Assembly (NCBI GenBank): GCA_025363295.1
Contig: JANYEC010000086.1
Coordinates: 1 to 51,780 of the forward strand
Direction of reading: 5' to 3'
Length of the DNA stretch: 51,780 nucleotides
DNA from: Akkermansiaceae bacterium
GTDB lineage: Bacteria > Verrucomicrobiota > Verrucomicrobiia > Verrucomicrobiales > Akkermansiaceae
Below, one piece after another: positions 27,732 through 35,990 of the stretch. A program made the translations under genes and the position numbers. Position 1 is the first letter of the stretch, and the number at the start of each line of letters is the position of its first letter. Below the pieces are notes generated by a model. That model ran no database searches, was not told the origin of the DNA, and saw only the letters and a list, made by a program, of their open reading frames with translations.

Positions 27732-27781
27732 GGACGGAGGCTTGCTAATCTGAGTGATGGCGGCGAGATTAAAGCAGTCAT

Positions 27782-28534
27782 ATGAAAGTTGTCTTCATCA
27801 TTTGCGCGCTTTGCTGGAGTTCGCGTGCATTCTGCGAGGACCCAAAGCCAACGAAACCTAACATGAGCGAAAAATCATCACTGCCCGGCAAGGATCGGGC
27901 GGCGGTTGCCGAGGCCCGTGTGCGTCCCACTCTCGAACACGACTTGAGCGCGCTCGGTTTACGGTATGGCGATCCCATCTTTATCCGAGTTTTCAAAGAG
28001 AGCCTCCTCATGGAATTGTTTGTGCGCAATCGTGCGACGGCAAAATTTGATCTTTTCCGAACTTACCCGGTCGCGTGTGCATCAGGCATGATTGGTCCCA
28101 AGGTGGCCGAGGGGGACATGCAAGTGCCGGAGGGATTTTATTTTGTACCGTCCACTGCGATGAATTCTAACAGTAACTATCATCTGTCTTTCAATATCGG
28201 CTATCCGAACGCATACGATCAGGCGCACCATCGAACGGGCAGCGCGATCATGGTGCACGGCAACTGTGTTTCTATCGGCTGCCTCGCGATGACTGATGAA
28301 AAAATCGATGAAATTTACACGCTATGCGCGGCGGCCCACCATGGCGGCCAAAGCTTTATCCCCGTAAGTATTTTTCCTTTCCGCATGACCGCCGATCGTC
28401 TTCGAGCGTTCGCGCAAGATCCTAACGTGAAGTTTTGGACAAACCTCAAAGAAGGCTATGATTTCTTTGAGAAAAGCCATGTCCCCCCGGACGTCAGCTT
28501 CGAAAAAGGGAGATATGTATTTAAAACGAAGTAG
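27782..28534 (+). CDS. Exported L,D-transpeptidase (YkuD family)
   Basis: A 250-residue envelope enzyme that would crosslink peptidoglycan (or attach a protein to it) through a cysteine acyl-enzyme. The signal peptide MKVVFIICALCWSSRAFC gives export. The YkuD catalytic motif is IMVHGNCVSIGCLAMT with His159 and the nucleophile Cys167, in the SxGC form. The rest of the domain (about 60-200) fits the family. It lies 50 bp from the divergent PxpBC gene and before a small monooxygenase-like gene. It is one of two full YkuD genes in the window. Confidence 0.88.
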   Translation: MKVVFIICALCWSSRAFCEDPKPTKPNMSEKSSLPGKDRAAVAEARVRPTLEHDLSALGLRYGDPIFIRVFKESLLMELFVRNRATAKFDLFRTYPVACASGMIGPKVAEGDMQVPEGFYFVPSTAMNSNSNYHLSFNIGYPNAYDQAHHRTGSAIMVHGNCVSIGCLAMTDEKIDEIYTLCAAAHHGGQSFIPVSIFPFRMTADRLRAFAQDPNVKFWTNLKEGYDFFEKSHVPPDVSFEKGRYVFKTK

Positions 28535-28605
28535 CACGGAAACGATACGTTTTTATGCCTTCCTCCTTTTCTAATTCTCACCGCATGAATACAAACTTCC
28601 CAGCC

Positions 28606-28968
28606 ATGAAGACTCCGCAAAACCTCGTTACAATCCAGCCGTATTTCAAAGCCCACGCGGGACGTCTCGCTGAGTTTCACGCGATAATGCATGAATTCGT
28701 AGAAAAAACCCGCCCGGAAAGCGCCTGCTATTTTTACGAATTCACCATTCTGGATGACCGCGCGTTCTGCCGGGAAGGTTACGAGGGCGCGGCGGGTGTG
28801 TTTGCGCATTTGGAAAACGTCGGCGAGTTGCTCGGTCGGATGGAAAAGCTCGCGGATCTCACCCAACTGCAGTTCCACGGCCCTGCTGCGGAGCTCGACA
28901 AACTTCGCGAACCCCTCGCGCATCTGCCTGCCGAGTATTTCGTGCTATCGTGCGGTCTCGGCCGATAA
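28606..28968 (+). CDS. Antibiotic biosynthesis monooxygenase (ABM) domain-like protein
   Basis: A short soluble protein (120 residues from the ATG at 28606; ATGs at 28585 and 28555 would add 7 or 17) with the ABM dimeric alpha+beta-barrel pattern: a beta strand (LVTIQPYFKAHAGRL), a helix with FHAIMHEFV, then CYFYEFTILDD and FAHLENVGELLGRM. Members act on small aromatic or quinone-type substrates, or are simply detoxifying. There is no close clue to its substrate. It precedes the acyltransferase gene by 53 bp and may be part of the same transcript. Confidence 0.65.
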   Translation: MKTPQNLVTIQPYFKAHAGRLAEFHAIMHEFVEKTRPESACYFYEFTILDDRAFCREGYEGAAGVFAHLENVGELLGRMEKLADLTQLQFHGPAAELDKLREPLAHLPAEYFVLSCGLGR

Positions 28969-29021
28969 GTTCCTTTCATGGCCTTGCGTGACAGCCTCGG
29001 ACTCCCTAGAACTCGGCTCCC

Positions 29022-30224
29022 GTGGCTGCCGAATCTCTCAAAAATCACCCCAAACGCTGGAAATGGCGGCTGGAGTGGCTGGCGCAAACAGGGATGGAAA
29101 AATGCGTGAGCCTGCTACCAGGGCCCACGGCCTTTCGGTTAGGAGAAACACTCGGAGGCATCGCATGGCATTTCATGGGGGGGCGGCGACGAGTGGTTTT
29201 GCGAAATCTGCGCATCGCTTTTCACAACGAATATGATTTGGCGGCGCTTGATAAAATGACGCGAGACGTTTTCCGGCGGACCGGCGCGAATCTGCTTTCT
29301 GCCGCCCACACGGCGCGACTGCCGATGGAAAAAATTGGAGAAATCCTCACCGTTGAGAATCCCGAGCTAATTGAAGAAGCATTGGCTAACGGAAAGGGTC
29401 TGGTGCTGATGCCGTCCCACATGGGGAACTGGGAAATTCTCACGCGCATGAATCGCTTTTTTCCACCGGGTCATTCTAACGGGGCATTTTACCGGCCGCT
29501 GAATAATCCGATTCTCGATGAGCAGCTCTTGGCCCAGCGCGAGTCGGAGGGGACGCGGCTTTTTTCCAAACGCGATAGTTTCCACCTCGTCACCGGCTTC
29601 ATCCGCGACGGTGGAATTGTAGGGATTCTAGCAGATCAACGAGTAGGCAGCCAAGGTGAGCTTGTGAGATTCTTTGGCAGACTCACGCGAGCAAGTCCCT
29701 TGCCCAGCTTGATGGCACGACGAAGTAAGAGCCAAGTTTTCGCGATGTCTGTGATCACCGTGGCACCGGGAAAATGGAAGATTCGCTATCATGAGGTGGA
29801 CGGCCCTGTTAGCACGGAGAGCTGCATGAAAGCCATCGAACAAGCCATGCGAGCCAGCCCACAAGATGTGTTCTGGCTTCAGGAGCGCTGGAAGCTTTAT
29901 ATACATCCTAACAAATCTCTGCGCCGCTGGCTGGGCTCAGAATCTTTGGGTGAAGGGACGCCGCACCGTGCACTGCTTTGGCTTGCGGGAACACCACCAA
30001 ACTGGCAGCTTCCAGAGGATTGGGTTCATCCAGATGTGATTTACGAAGTCGTTGAATCCACTGACGCCACCGACCGCGAATCGCTTCAGAAATTTATTTC
30101 TAACATCGACCGAGCCAAGCCGCTTCCAATCGACTTTATTGTCACTTGCAATGCCAAGAATGCACTCGTCAAAGCCGCCGCTCGCGAAGGCATCCATTTG
30201 ATTTCGCTCAAGCCGTCTCCATGA
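29022..30224 (+). CDS. Lipid A biosynthesis acyltransferase (LpxL/HtrB-like) with extra C-terminal domain
   Basis: A 400-residue inner-membrane acyltransferase that would add a secondary acyl chain to Kdo2-lipid IVA. The HX4E catalytic motif is His133-Met-Gly-Asn-Trp-Glu138 (in PSHMGNWEIL), and ILADQRVGSQGE is the conserved acceptor-side segment. Residues 1-300 cover the enzyme, and about 100 extra C-terminal residues (from PHRALLWLAGTPPNW) have no counterpart in E. coli LpxL. The start is a GTG at 29022. Its stop overlaps the next gene in ATGA, making it the first gene of the glycan operon. Confidence 0.85.
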   Translation: MAAESLKNHPKRWKWRLEWLAQTGMEKCVSLLPGPTAFRLGETLGGIAWHFMGGRRRVVLRNLRIAFHNEYDLAALDKMTRDVFRRTGANLLSAAHTARLPMEKIGEILTVENPELIEEALANGKGLVLMPSHMGNWEILTRMNRFFPPGHSNGAFYRPLNNPILDEQLLAQRESEGTRLFSKRDSFHLVTGFIRDGGIVGILADQRVGSQGELVRFFGRLTRASPLPSLMARRSKSQVFAMSVITVAPGKWKIRYHEVDGPVSTESCMKAIEQAMRASPQDVFWLQERWKLYIHPNKSLRRWLGSESLGEGTPHRALLWLAGTPPNWQLPEDWVHPDVIYEVVESTDATDRESLQKFISNIDRAKPLPIDFIVTCNAKNALVKAAAREGIHLISLKPSP

Positions 30225-31333
30225 AAATCATTCAAATTCTTCCCGAGCTTAATGCCGGAGGTGTCGAGCGCGGCACCTTGGAAATCGCTGCCCATTTGGT
30301 GGCACACGGACACGAGTCCATCGTCATTTCTAACGGCGGCCGCTTAGTTGAAGAACTAGAAAATGGAGGGTCGAAGCACATCTCAATGCCGGTCCATCGC
30401 AAGGCGCTGGCATCGCTCGTGCAGATTTCGAAGCTGCGTAAATTATTCATCGAAGAGAAACCGGACATCATCCACCTCCGCTCACGGATGCCGGCGTGGC
30501 TGGCATTTCTTGCGTGGAAATCACTCGATGCACGCACGCGACCACGGCTCGTGACGACGGTGCACGGTTTCTATTCCGTGAACGCCTATTCTGCGGTCAT
30601 GACCAAAGGCGAGTCGGTCATCGCCGTGTCCGAAAGCGTGCGGGACTACATTTTGAAAAACTACCCGGCGACCGATCCTGCAAAACTCCGCGTGATCCAC
30701 CGCGGCGTGGACAAGGCGCTTTATCCGGTAGGTTTCGTGCCGTCGGATGCTTGGCTGGCGGCGTGGAAAACGGCGCAACCGGAGCTGGAAGGACGGATTC
30801 CGCTGCTCCTGCCGGGGCGGCTGACTCGTTGGAAGGGCCAGGAGGATTTCATCAAAATGGTCGCGAAATTGATCGCGCTGGGCGAACCCGTCCAAGGCCT
30901 GATCGTCGGCGGTCCGCACCCGAAGAAGGTGGCGTTTCTCGACGAGCTCGAGGCGCTCGCCACCAGCCTCGGCATCGCGGACCGGATTTCGTTCCTCGGC
31001 CACCGCACGGACCTGAAGGAAATCATGGCGGTTTCCACGGTCGTCTATTCGCTGTCGCTCGATCCCGAGGCGTTCGGCCGGGTCTCGCTGGAGGCGATGG
31101 CCTTGGGAAAACCGGTCATCGGCTACGACCACGGCGGCGTCGCGGAGCAGTTACATGCTATTTTCCCCCAAGGACTCATCAAGGTTGGCGACATCAACCG
31201 GGCCATTGACTTGACCCGTGAAATTCTCGACTCTCGTCCTTTGCCCGCATCCATCGAAGAATTCTCACTCTTACGGATGTTACGCTCGACCTCCGATGTC
31301 TATCAGACACTTCTCAACCAACCTCGCCTCTAG
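30221..31333 (+). CDS. GT4-family glycosyltransferase
   Basis: A 370-residue GT-B glycosyltransferase expected to build a surface glycan or LPS core from a nucleotide-sugar donor. The N-terminal part starts ILPELNAGGVERGTLEIA, the acceptor-domain style of GT4. The C-terminal domain holds LLLPGRLTRWKGQEDF and the EX7E pair in DPEAFGRVSLEAMALGKP. It overlaps the acyltransferase by four bases. Codon use is odd: about 30480-31140 is far more GC-rich and free of the TTAG/CTAG-type words that fill both ends of the gene, suggesting a mosaic origin. Confidence 0.9.
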   Translation: MKIIQILPELNAGGVERGTLEIAAHLVAHGHESIVISNGGRLVEELENGGSKHISMPVHRKALASLVQISKLRKLFIEEKPDIIHLRSRMPAWLAFLAWKSLDARTRPRLVTTVHGFYSVNAYSAVMTKGESVIAVSESVRDYILKNYPATDPAKLRVIHRGVDKALYPVGFVPSDAWLAAWKTAQPELEGRIPLLLPGRLTRWKGQEDFIKMVAKLIALGEPVQGLIVGGPHPKKVAFLDELEALATSLGIADRISFLGHRTDLKEIMAVSTVVYSLSLDPEAFGRVSLEAMALGKPVIGYDHGGVAEQLHAIFPQGLIKVGDINRAIDLTREILDSRPLPASIEEFSLLRMLRSTSDVYQTLLNQPRL

Positions 31334-31339
31334 CCGCTC

Positions 31340-32146
31340 ATGAAACAAGTAATCTGCATGAAATGGGGCACAGTTTACGGGCCGGAATACGTGAACATCA
31401 TGTGGGCGATGTGTCGGCGGAATATCACCGGAGATTTCACGTTGATCTGCTTCACGGAGGATACCACAGGCGTCCGCCCGGAAGTGAAATGCCTGCCGCT
31501 CCCATCGCTTGGCTGCGAGATCCCAAAGGATGTGCCGGGAAAATGGCCAAAAATCGCTCTCTGGGGTGCCGATCTCTGCGGCCTCACCGGGACCGCGCTT
31601 TTCATCGACCTCGATTCGGTGATTGTTTCTAACATCGACGACTATTTTACATACGGAGATCCGTCGGATGTCTTTGTGGCCCGTAACTGGGTGCGGATTT
31701 TCGGCAAGCATGGCCAGACCTCCGTCTTCCGATTTCCCATCGGGAAAAATCCCTACATGCTTGAAGACCTCCAAGCGAACTCCGCAGAGATCTCGCGAAA
31801 ATATCGCTTCGAGCAAAACTATGTGACAGCACATGTTAGAGGCGGCATCAAGTTCTGGCCAGAATTGTGGACCAAGCATTTCAGTAAACACTGCATGGGA
31901 ATCTGGCCACTGCGTTACCTCCGCCCACCGGTAATGCCGCGAGGCGTCAAAATCGTCACCTTCCCTGGTCATCCGAAACCACCTGACGGTGCGCTAGGGC
32001 AGTGGTCTGAAGAAAAACCACACCTCTCACGCCTAGACCATCTCAAGTGGGTCTTTAGTCAGCGTAAGACGGACCGTCGCTGGCGCCGTCACATTTCCCG
32101 TTACCTACTGCCATCCCCTTGGGTTGCCGAACATTGGCGGGAGTAA
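31340..32146 (+). CDS. GT-A-like glycosyltransferase, copy 1
   Basis: A 268-residue cytoplasmic protein with a GT-A layout: an N-terminal strand (MKQVICMKWGTVYGPEYVN), then the DxD-type metal motif in ALFIDLDSVIV (about residues 93-96), and C-terminal SPWVAEHWRE. It is clearly related to the protein encoded at 37888-38649 (compare CFTEDTTGVRPEV with CFTDDPTGIREEV, and DLDSV with DLDLL). Donor and acceptor are unknown. It starts six bases after the preceding GT4 stop and ends 16 bp before the FkbM gene. Confidence 0.75.
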   Translation: MKQVICMKWGTVYGPEYVNIMWAMCRRNITGDFTLICFTEDTTGVRPEVKCLPLPSLGCEIPKDVPGKWPKIALWGADLCGLTGTALFIDLDSVIVSNIDDYFTYGDPSDVFVARNWVRIFGKHGQTSVFRFPIGKNPYMLEDLQANSAEISRKYRFEQNYVTAHVRGGIKFWPELWTKHFSKHCMGIWPLRYLRPPVMPRGVKIVTFPGHPKPPDGALGQWSEEKPHLSRLDHLKWVFSQRKTDRRWRRHISRYLLPSPWVAEHWRE

Positions 32147-32162
32147 ATTTTATTATCTCACC

Positions 32163-32984
32163 ATGATCCACATAGACACTTCCGCGCCATGGGGCACTTG
32201 GAAAGCCCGCGGCTGCGCGGCCTTTTGTTTGAAATTGATCTCTGTGTTACCTACGTGTCGCTGTTTTCGAAAAGTGGCCTTCCTCCTCCGCAAGCCTGTG
32301 AAAAAAAGCAAGCAAACGTGGTTCGATCGCGAAGTGTGGGGAATGAAAATGCGTCTCGCAGCCCACGGAAATCTAACGGAGCAGCGTTGGCTTACTATGC
32401 CTAATTTCCACGACGCTCCAGAGCGTGAAGCCTTGGCCTCCGCACTACGTCCAGGTGGAGTTTTTCTCGATGTAGGTGCGAATGCAGGATTCTATACGTT
32501 CTGGGCATTATCCAGAAGTGTCCCCGGCCTGCGGGTGATCGCCGTTGAACCAACGAGGGTGATGTTAGAACGACTCCGCCATAATCTAACCGTGAATCAA
32601 TTGGATGGATCCGTCACCTTGTTTGATTGCGCGGTGACTCCGTATGCCTGCGAGGTGGTCATTGAAGAACATTCGGAAAATGCTGGCCAAGCCACCATCC
32701 GGGAAAGTGGCCACGGCCAAAAAGTAGCAGGCAAACCTTTGCTCGAGATCCTCAACGCTGCTGGAGTCGAGAAGGTGGACGCCATGAAAATCGACATCGA
32801 GGGTATGGAGGTACCTGTGCTCAAAGCATTCTTTGAAAGTGCTCCCCGCAGTCTTTGGCCCGCGTTTATCATCGGCGAGATCGTTGGTGAAAATGGTGAA
32901 CCACTGAAATGTCTTTTGTTAGAAAAAGGATATCAGCTCGAGGGCAGCACCAAGATGAATGGCATTCTCCGCCTAACTGCATGA
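32163..32984 (+). CDS. FkbM-family SAM-dependent methyltransferase
   Basis: A 273-residue methyltransferase of the FkbM type, usually O-methylating a sugar. The SAM-binding glycine motif is VFLDVGANAGFYTF (about residues 100-113), followed by VIAVEPTR and, later, DAMKIDIEGMEVPVLKA, the signature acidic segment of the family. The N-terminal 60 residues hold a hydrophobic stretch that may associate with the membrane. The ATG at 32163 is used because an in-frame upstream start overlaps the previous gene. Its stop overlaps the next gene's start (ATGA). Confidence 0.88.
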   Translation: MIHIDTSAPWGTWKARGCAAFCLKLISVLPTCRCFRKVAFLLRKPVKKSKQTWFDREVWGMKMRLAAHGNLTEQRWLTMPNFHDAPEREALASALRPGGVFLDVGANAGFYTFWALSRSVPGLRVIAVEPTRVMLERLRHNLTVNQLDGSVTLFDCAVTPYACEVVIEEHSENAGQATIRESGHGQKVAGKPLLEILNAAGVEKVDAMKIDIEGMEVPVLKAFFESAPRSLWPAFIIGEIVGENGEPLKCLLLEKGYQLEGSTKMNGILRLTA

Positions 32985-34054
32985 CGCGCACGATCTGGAT
33001 TATCAGCGAGGGAAGTCCCGGTCACGTGAGCCAATCTGCAGGATTAGCAACGGCGCTGGCGGACAGAACCCCTCTTGAGATCCATCAATTTGAATGCCGT
33101 CCGAAAATCAACGGGTTCGTCCGCCATTTGATCCGGCTTATCTGGATGGGAAAAAATGGTAAGCCACTTCCTGATAGATGGCTTTATGGGAGCATAGGCT
33201 TGGAGCGTTCCGCCGTGAGCACACCGCCACCAGATCTCATCCTTTCCAGCGGAGGCCGTAGTGTCTTCGCCGCGCGGACTCTCGCCGTTCGACATGGGGT
33301 TCCATTTGTATTTCTCGGTGAGCGTAAGCCCTATCCTGCTTCATGGTTTCATACCACTTTCACCCCATCGTCATTAGAGACGGCCACCAATGACATCCGC
33401 ATGGATGTAATCCCGACGAAGATCACAGAAAAATCTGTTAGAGAAGCGGCGGCAGACTGGTTAGAGAAGCCGAGTGGCAAGCTGTGGACCATATTAATCG
33501 GCGGCAAGTCACGCAGTCATGACTACCAAGATAACGATTGGGAGAACCTCGTGGCTGGAATGGTCGCATTAGCGGAGCGGGAGTCGATCCGTTGGCTGCT
33601 GACGACTTCGCGGCGCACCGGCAAGGAAGTGGAAGCACGTTTGCAAGCTCTGCTGCCTAGGGAAATTCTAGCAGACGCCGTCTGGTGGTGCCATCAACCC
33701 GAGAAAAAATTCAACGCATACCTCGGTGCCGCAGATCGAATATGGGTAACGCAGGATAGCGTCTCCATGGTCACCGAGGCTGTTTCTGCTAGAAAACCAG
33801 TGAGCGCTATCTCCCCAGCACACACGCCATTCCCAGAAACAAGTTTCGTTCCAGGATACATGGCTCGTCTCGAATCGCTCGGACTCGTCGAGCGATTTCC
33901 TATTTCGCAAATGGCAGCTACTCGAACAACGACGAGTGCAGATTTTCCAAATAATTTCCTGACAGTTCCTGCTTTGGCAGAGATTCTCATGCAGCGTCTC
34001 GACTGGCTGCAACCGCAGAGTGCCGCCAGCACCCCCCTCGCTTTGAACCGATGA
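32981..34054 (+). CDS. ELM1-family protein, copy 1
   Basis: A 357-residue member of the ELM1 family, named from the plant mitochondrial fission factor but in bacteria found next to LPS and glycan genes, where members resemble GT-B glycosyltransferases. Hallmarks are IISEGSPGHVSQSAGLATAL, a central strand in WTILIGGKSRSHDY, and WVTQDSVSMVTEAVSARKP, the region similar to a donor-binding site. It is a paralogue of the gene at 38708 (compare VWVTEDSVSMIYEALSSGAK). It overlaps its neighbours by four bases on both sides, so it is tightly coupled. I cannot say what it transfers. Confidence 0.82.
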   Translation: MTRTIWIISEGSPGHVSQSAGLATALADRTPLEIHQFECRPKINGFVRHLIRLIWMGKNGKPLPDRWLYGSIGLERSAVSTPPPDLILSSGGRSVFAARTLAVRHGVPFVFLGERKPYPASWFHTTFTPSSLETATNDIRMDVIPTKITEKSVREAAADWLEKPSGKLWTILIGGKSRSHDYQDNDWENLVAGMVALAERESIRWLLTTSRRTGKEVEARLQALLPREILADAVWWCHQPEKKFNAYLGAADRIWVTQDSVSMVTEAVSARKPVSAISPAHTPFPETSFVPGYMARLESLGLVERFPISQMAATRTTTSADFPNNFLTVPALAEILMQRLDWLQPQSAASTPLALNR

Positions 34055-34797
34055 AATTTACTACACACAGAGCCACTTACATCGCGCGGCGCATCAAAGC
34101 CAGGTTCACAGGCCGCACGAATTTGCATTTCTTACACATTCGGAAAACCGGTGGAACATCGCTGAAAAACGCGCTCAAACCGCATCTGATGACAGAGGGT
34201 TGGATGCTTTTTCTGCGCCAACATTACACCCGCCTACAAGACATCCCGGCGCGGGATGAAGTGATGTTCGTCACACGCGACCCGATCTCACGTTTCATCA
34301 GCGGCTTCGGCAGTCGCTTGCGGCAAGCCTTGCCATCCCGTTTCGTGCCGTGGTCTGAGGACGAAGCGGTCGCGTTTTCCCGCTTCGCAACTCCCAACGC
34401 ACTGGCGCTGGCCCTCGCGCCGGATCATCCGCAACACGCGGAAGCGCTGCATGCCATGGACAGCATTTCCCATATCAAGTACACCTATTGGGATTGGTTC
34501 CGGGATGAGGAACTGATGCGGAAGCGGTGGCACTCGATCTTATTCATTGGCCGTCTAGAGAGCTTTCACGATGACTTTGAACAACTCAAATCCGCCATCG
34601 GATTGCCTGAATCTGTCGTGCTTCCTTCTGACGAAAAATCATCTAACCGTAGTGATACTGACGCCGGAAGTCGTCCGGTGTTAGAGCCAACTGCGATAGA
34701 AAATCTCAAACGCTGGTACCAGCGCGACTATGATTTTCTACGTCTCTGCGATGAATGGCGGATACAGCAAGGTGGTCCCATCCGAACAAAAATCTAA
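34051..34797 (+). CDS. PAPS-dependent sulfotransferase family protein
   Basis: A 248-residue sulfotransferase (Sulfotransfer_2-like) that would move sulfate from PAPS to a glycan. The 5'-phosphosulfate loop is HIRKTGGTSLKNAL (about residues 30-43) and the 3'-phosphate site is FVTRDPISRFISGF (about 72-85); the conserved Arg and Ser are both there. The C-terminal half is helical and rich in Trp and Arg. It overlaps the ELM1 gene (ATGA) and is followed by the pyruvyl transferase. Together they imply an acidic, sulfated and pyruvylated surface glycan, if all are active. Confidence 0.83.
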   Translation: MKFTTHRATYIARRIKARFTGRTNLHFLHIRKTGGTSLKNALKPHLMTEGWMLFLRQHYTRLQDIPARDEVMFVTRDPISRFISGFGSRLRQALPSRFVPWSEDEAVAFSRFATPNALALALAPDHPQHAEALHAMDSISHIKYTYWDWFRDEELMRKRWHSILFIGRLESFHDDFEQLKSAIGLPESVVLPSDEKSSNRSDTDAGSRPVLEPTAIENLKRWYQRDYDFLRLCDEWRIQQGGPIRTKI

Positions 34798-34807
34798 CGA
34801 TTTCACC

Positions 34808-35959
34808 ATGCCTGATCTACCACCTGTCCTCATTTTATTTGCCAATCTCAAAGGCAATCTAGGAGATTTCGCGATTCTCCACGCGATGCTCGTGGAAGCT
34901 GAGAAGTGGTTTCCGGGACGCGAGATTCATGTGTTTTCCCACGGTAAGCACTCGGTGGATGCGGCTCGATTCAAGTCCTTCCTTGCTCAACCGCACCCAG
35001 CATTCAAAGACATGGGAAAGGGTCCATATCGCACCTTTTCTCGGCTGCTAAGCGTCTTCAAGCGTATCGGTCTCGAGAAATGCCTACGTGGTCGGCTGGT
35101 CGAACGCATGAGTCAAGAGATCGCCGCTCAAGCGCCGCTATCGCAGGCAGGCAAATATGCTGCCATCTTTTTCGCGGGTGGCGAACAATGGAGTGGATTT
35201 GAAAATGGCGTCAGTATGTTCGCGACGCTACGGGCGGTTTCTCGGCAGAACGCGAACGTTTTTGTTTTCCCGTTTTCGGTGAAAGGGAAACTGCTAGATT
35301 CTTATCCTGCCGTGGACTTACAACGCGATTTCGGAGGCTTCGCCGGAAACGTGATCGTCCGCGATAGTCACTCGGCGGAAATCATGCAACGCATCCGCCC
35401 GTCGGTCATGCTTGGCGCAGATTGCGTATTTTCTCTAGCAGATGTTGCCGCGACACTTCCCGCAGCTCGCCCGGAGGAGGACAAGTGCGTCATGCTCGCC
35501 ATCACCACGGGGGACGGTGCGCGATACCAAGATGTAGCGACGGCCACCAAAGCTCTGTTAGCCGCAGGTCATCGGGTGCGCTTGCTCACCACTTGCGACC
35601 GTGAAGATGGTGATGAAATCCGGCGGCTTGGTGAGTTATTAGGCATCGAGCACCTCTCGCCGCCAAACTGGCAGGAAGTCGTTTCAGAATTCCGCTCGTC
35701 GTCGTTGGTGGTCACGAATCGCCTTCACTGCATGATCTTCACCTTCTTCGCCGGCGTTCCACTGCTACCACTCGTGAATCGGGAAAAAATCATCGGTATT
35801 TCCCGCGATGCCGAGCTGCCGCACACGCTCAAAGACGTGAAAGATCTGACCCCAGAAATCGTGGCAACCTGCCAGCATAACCAAGAAACGATCCTCGCTA
35901 AAATGCGCGGCTACCTTGAGAAGGTGAAATCTTCCAAGACCAGCCCACGGACCGAGTAA
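34808..35959 (+). CDS. Polysaccharide pyruvyl transferase family protein
   Basis: A 383-residue protein of the polysaccharide pyruvyl transferase family (CsaB/WcaK-like), which moves pyruvate from phosphoenolpyruvate to a sugar to form a ketal. Key segments are FANLKGNLGDFAILHAML at the N-terminus, FFAGGEQWSGF, and VVTNRLHCMIFTFFAGVPLL, where the Arg-His pair matches the conserved active site. The ATG at 34808 is preferred because the longer in-frame start lies inside the sulfotransferase gene. It starts ten bases after the sulfotransferase stop. Confidence 0.83.
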   Translation: MPDLPPVLILFANLKGNLGDFAILHAMLVEAEKWFPGREIHVFSHGKHSVDAARFKSFLAQPHPAFKDMGKGPYRTFSRLLSVFKRIGLEKCLRGRLVERMSQEIAAQAPLSQAGKYAAIFFAGGEQWSGFENGVSMFATLRAVSRQNANVFVFPFSVKGKLLDSYPAVDLQRDFGGFAGNVIVRDSHSAEIMQRIRPSVMLGADCVFSLADVAATLPAARPEEDKCVMLAITTGDGARYQDVATATKALLAAGHRVRLLTTCDREDGDEIRRLGELLGIEHLSPPNWQEVVSEFRSSSLVVTNRLHCMIFTFFAGVPLLPLVNREKIIGISRDAELPHTLKDVKDLTPEIVATCQHNQETILAKMRGYLEKVKSSKTSPRTE

Positions 35960-35990
35960 CTCGCCCGAAACGAAGGGGTTGCCAACCATT

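Noticed and set aside
30521..31132. Long minus-strand open frame inside the GT4 gene
   Set aside because: It is the usual by-product of GC-rich codons; the plus-strand GT4 reading has clear motifs.
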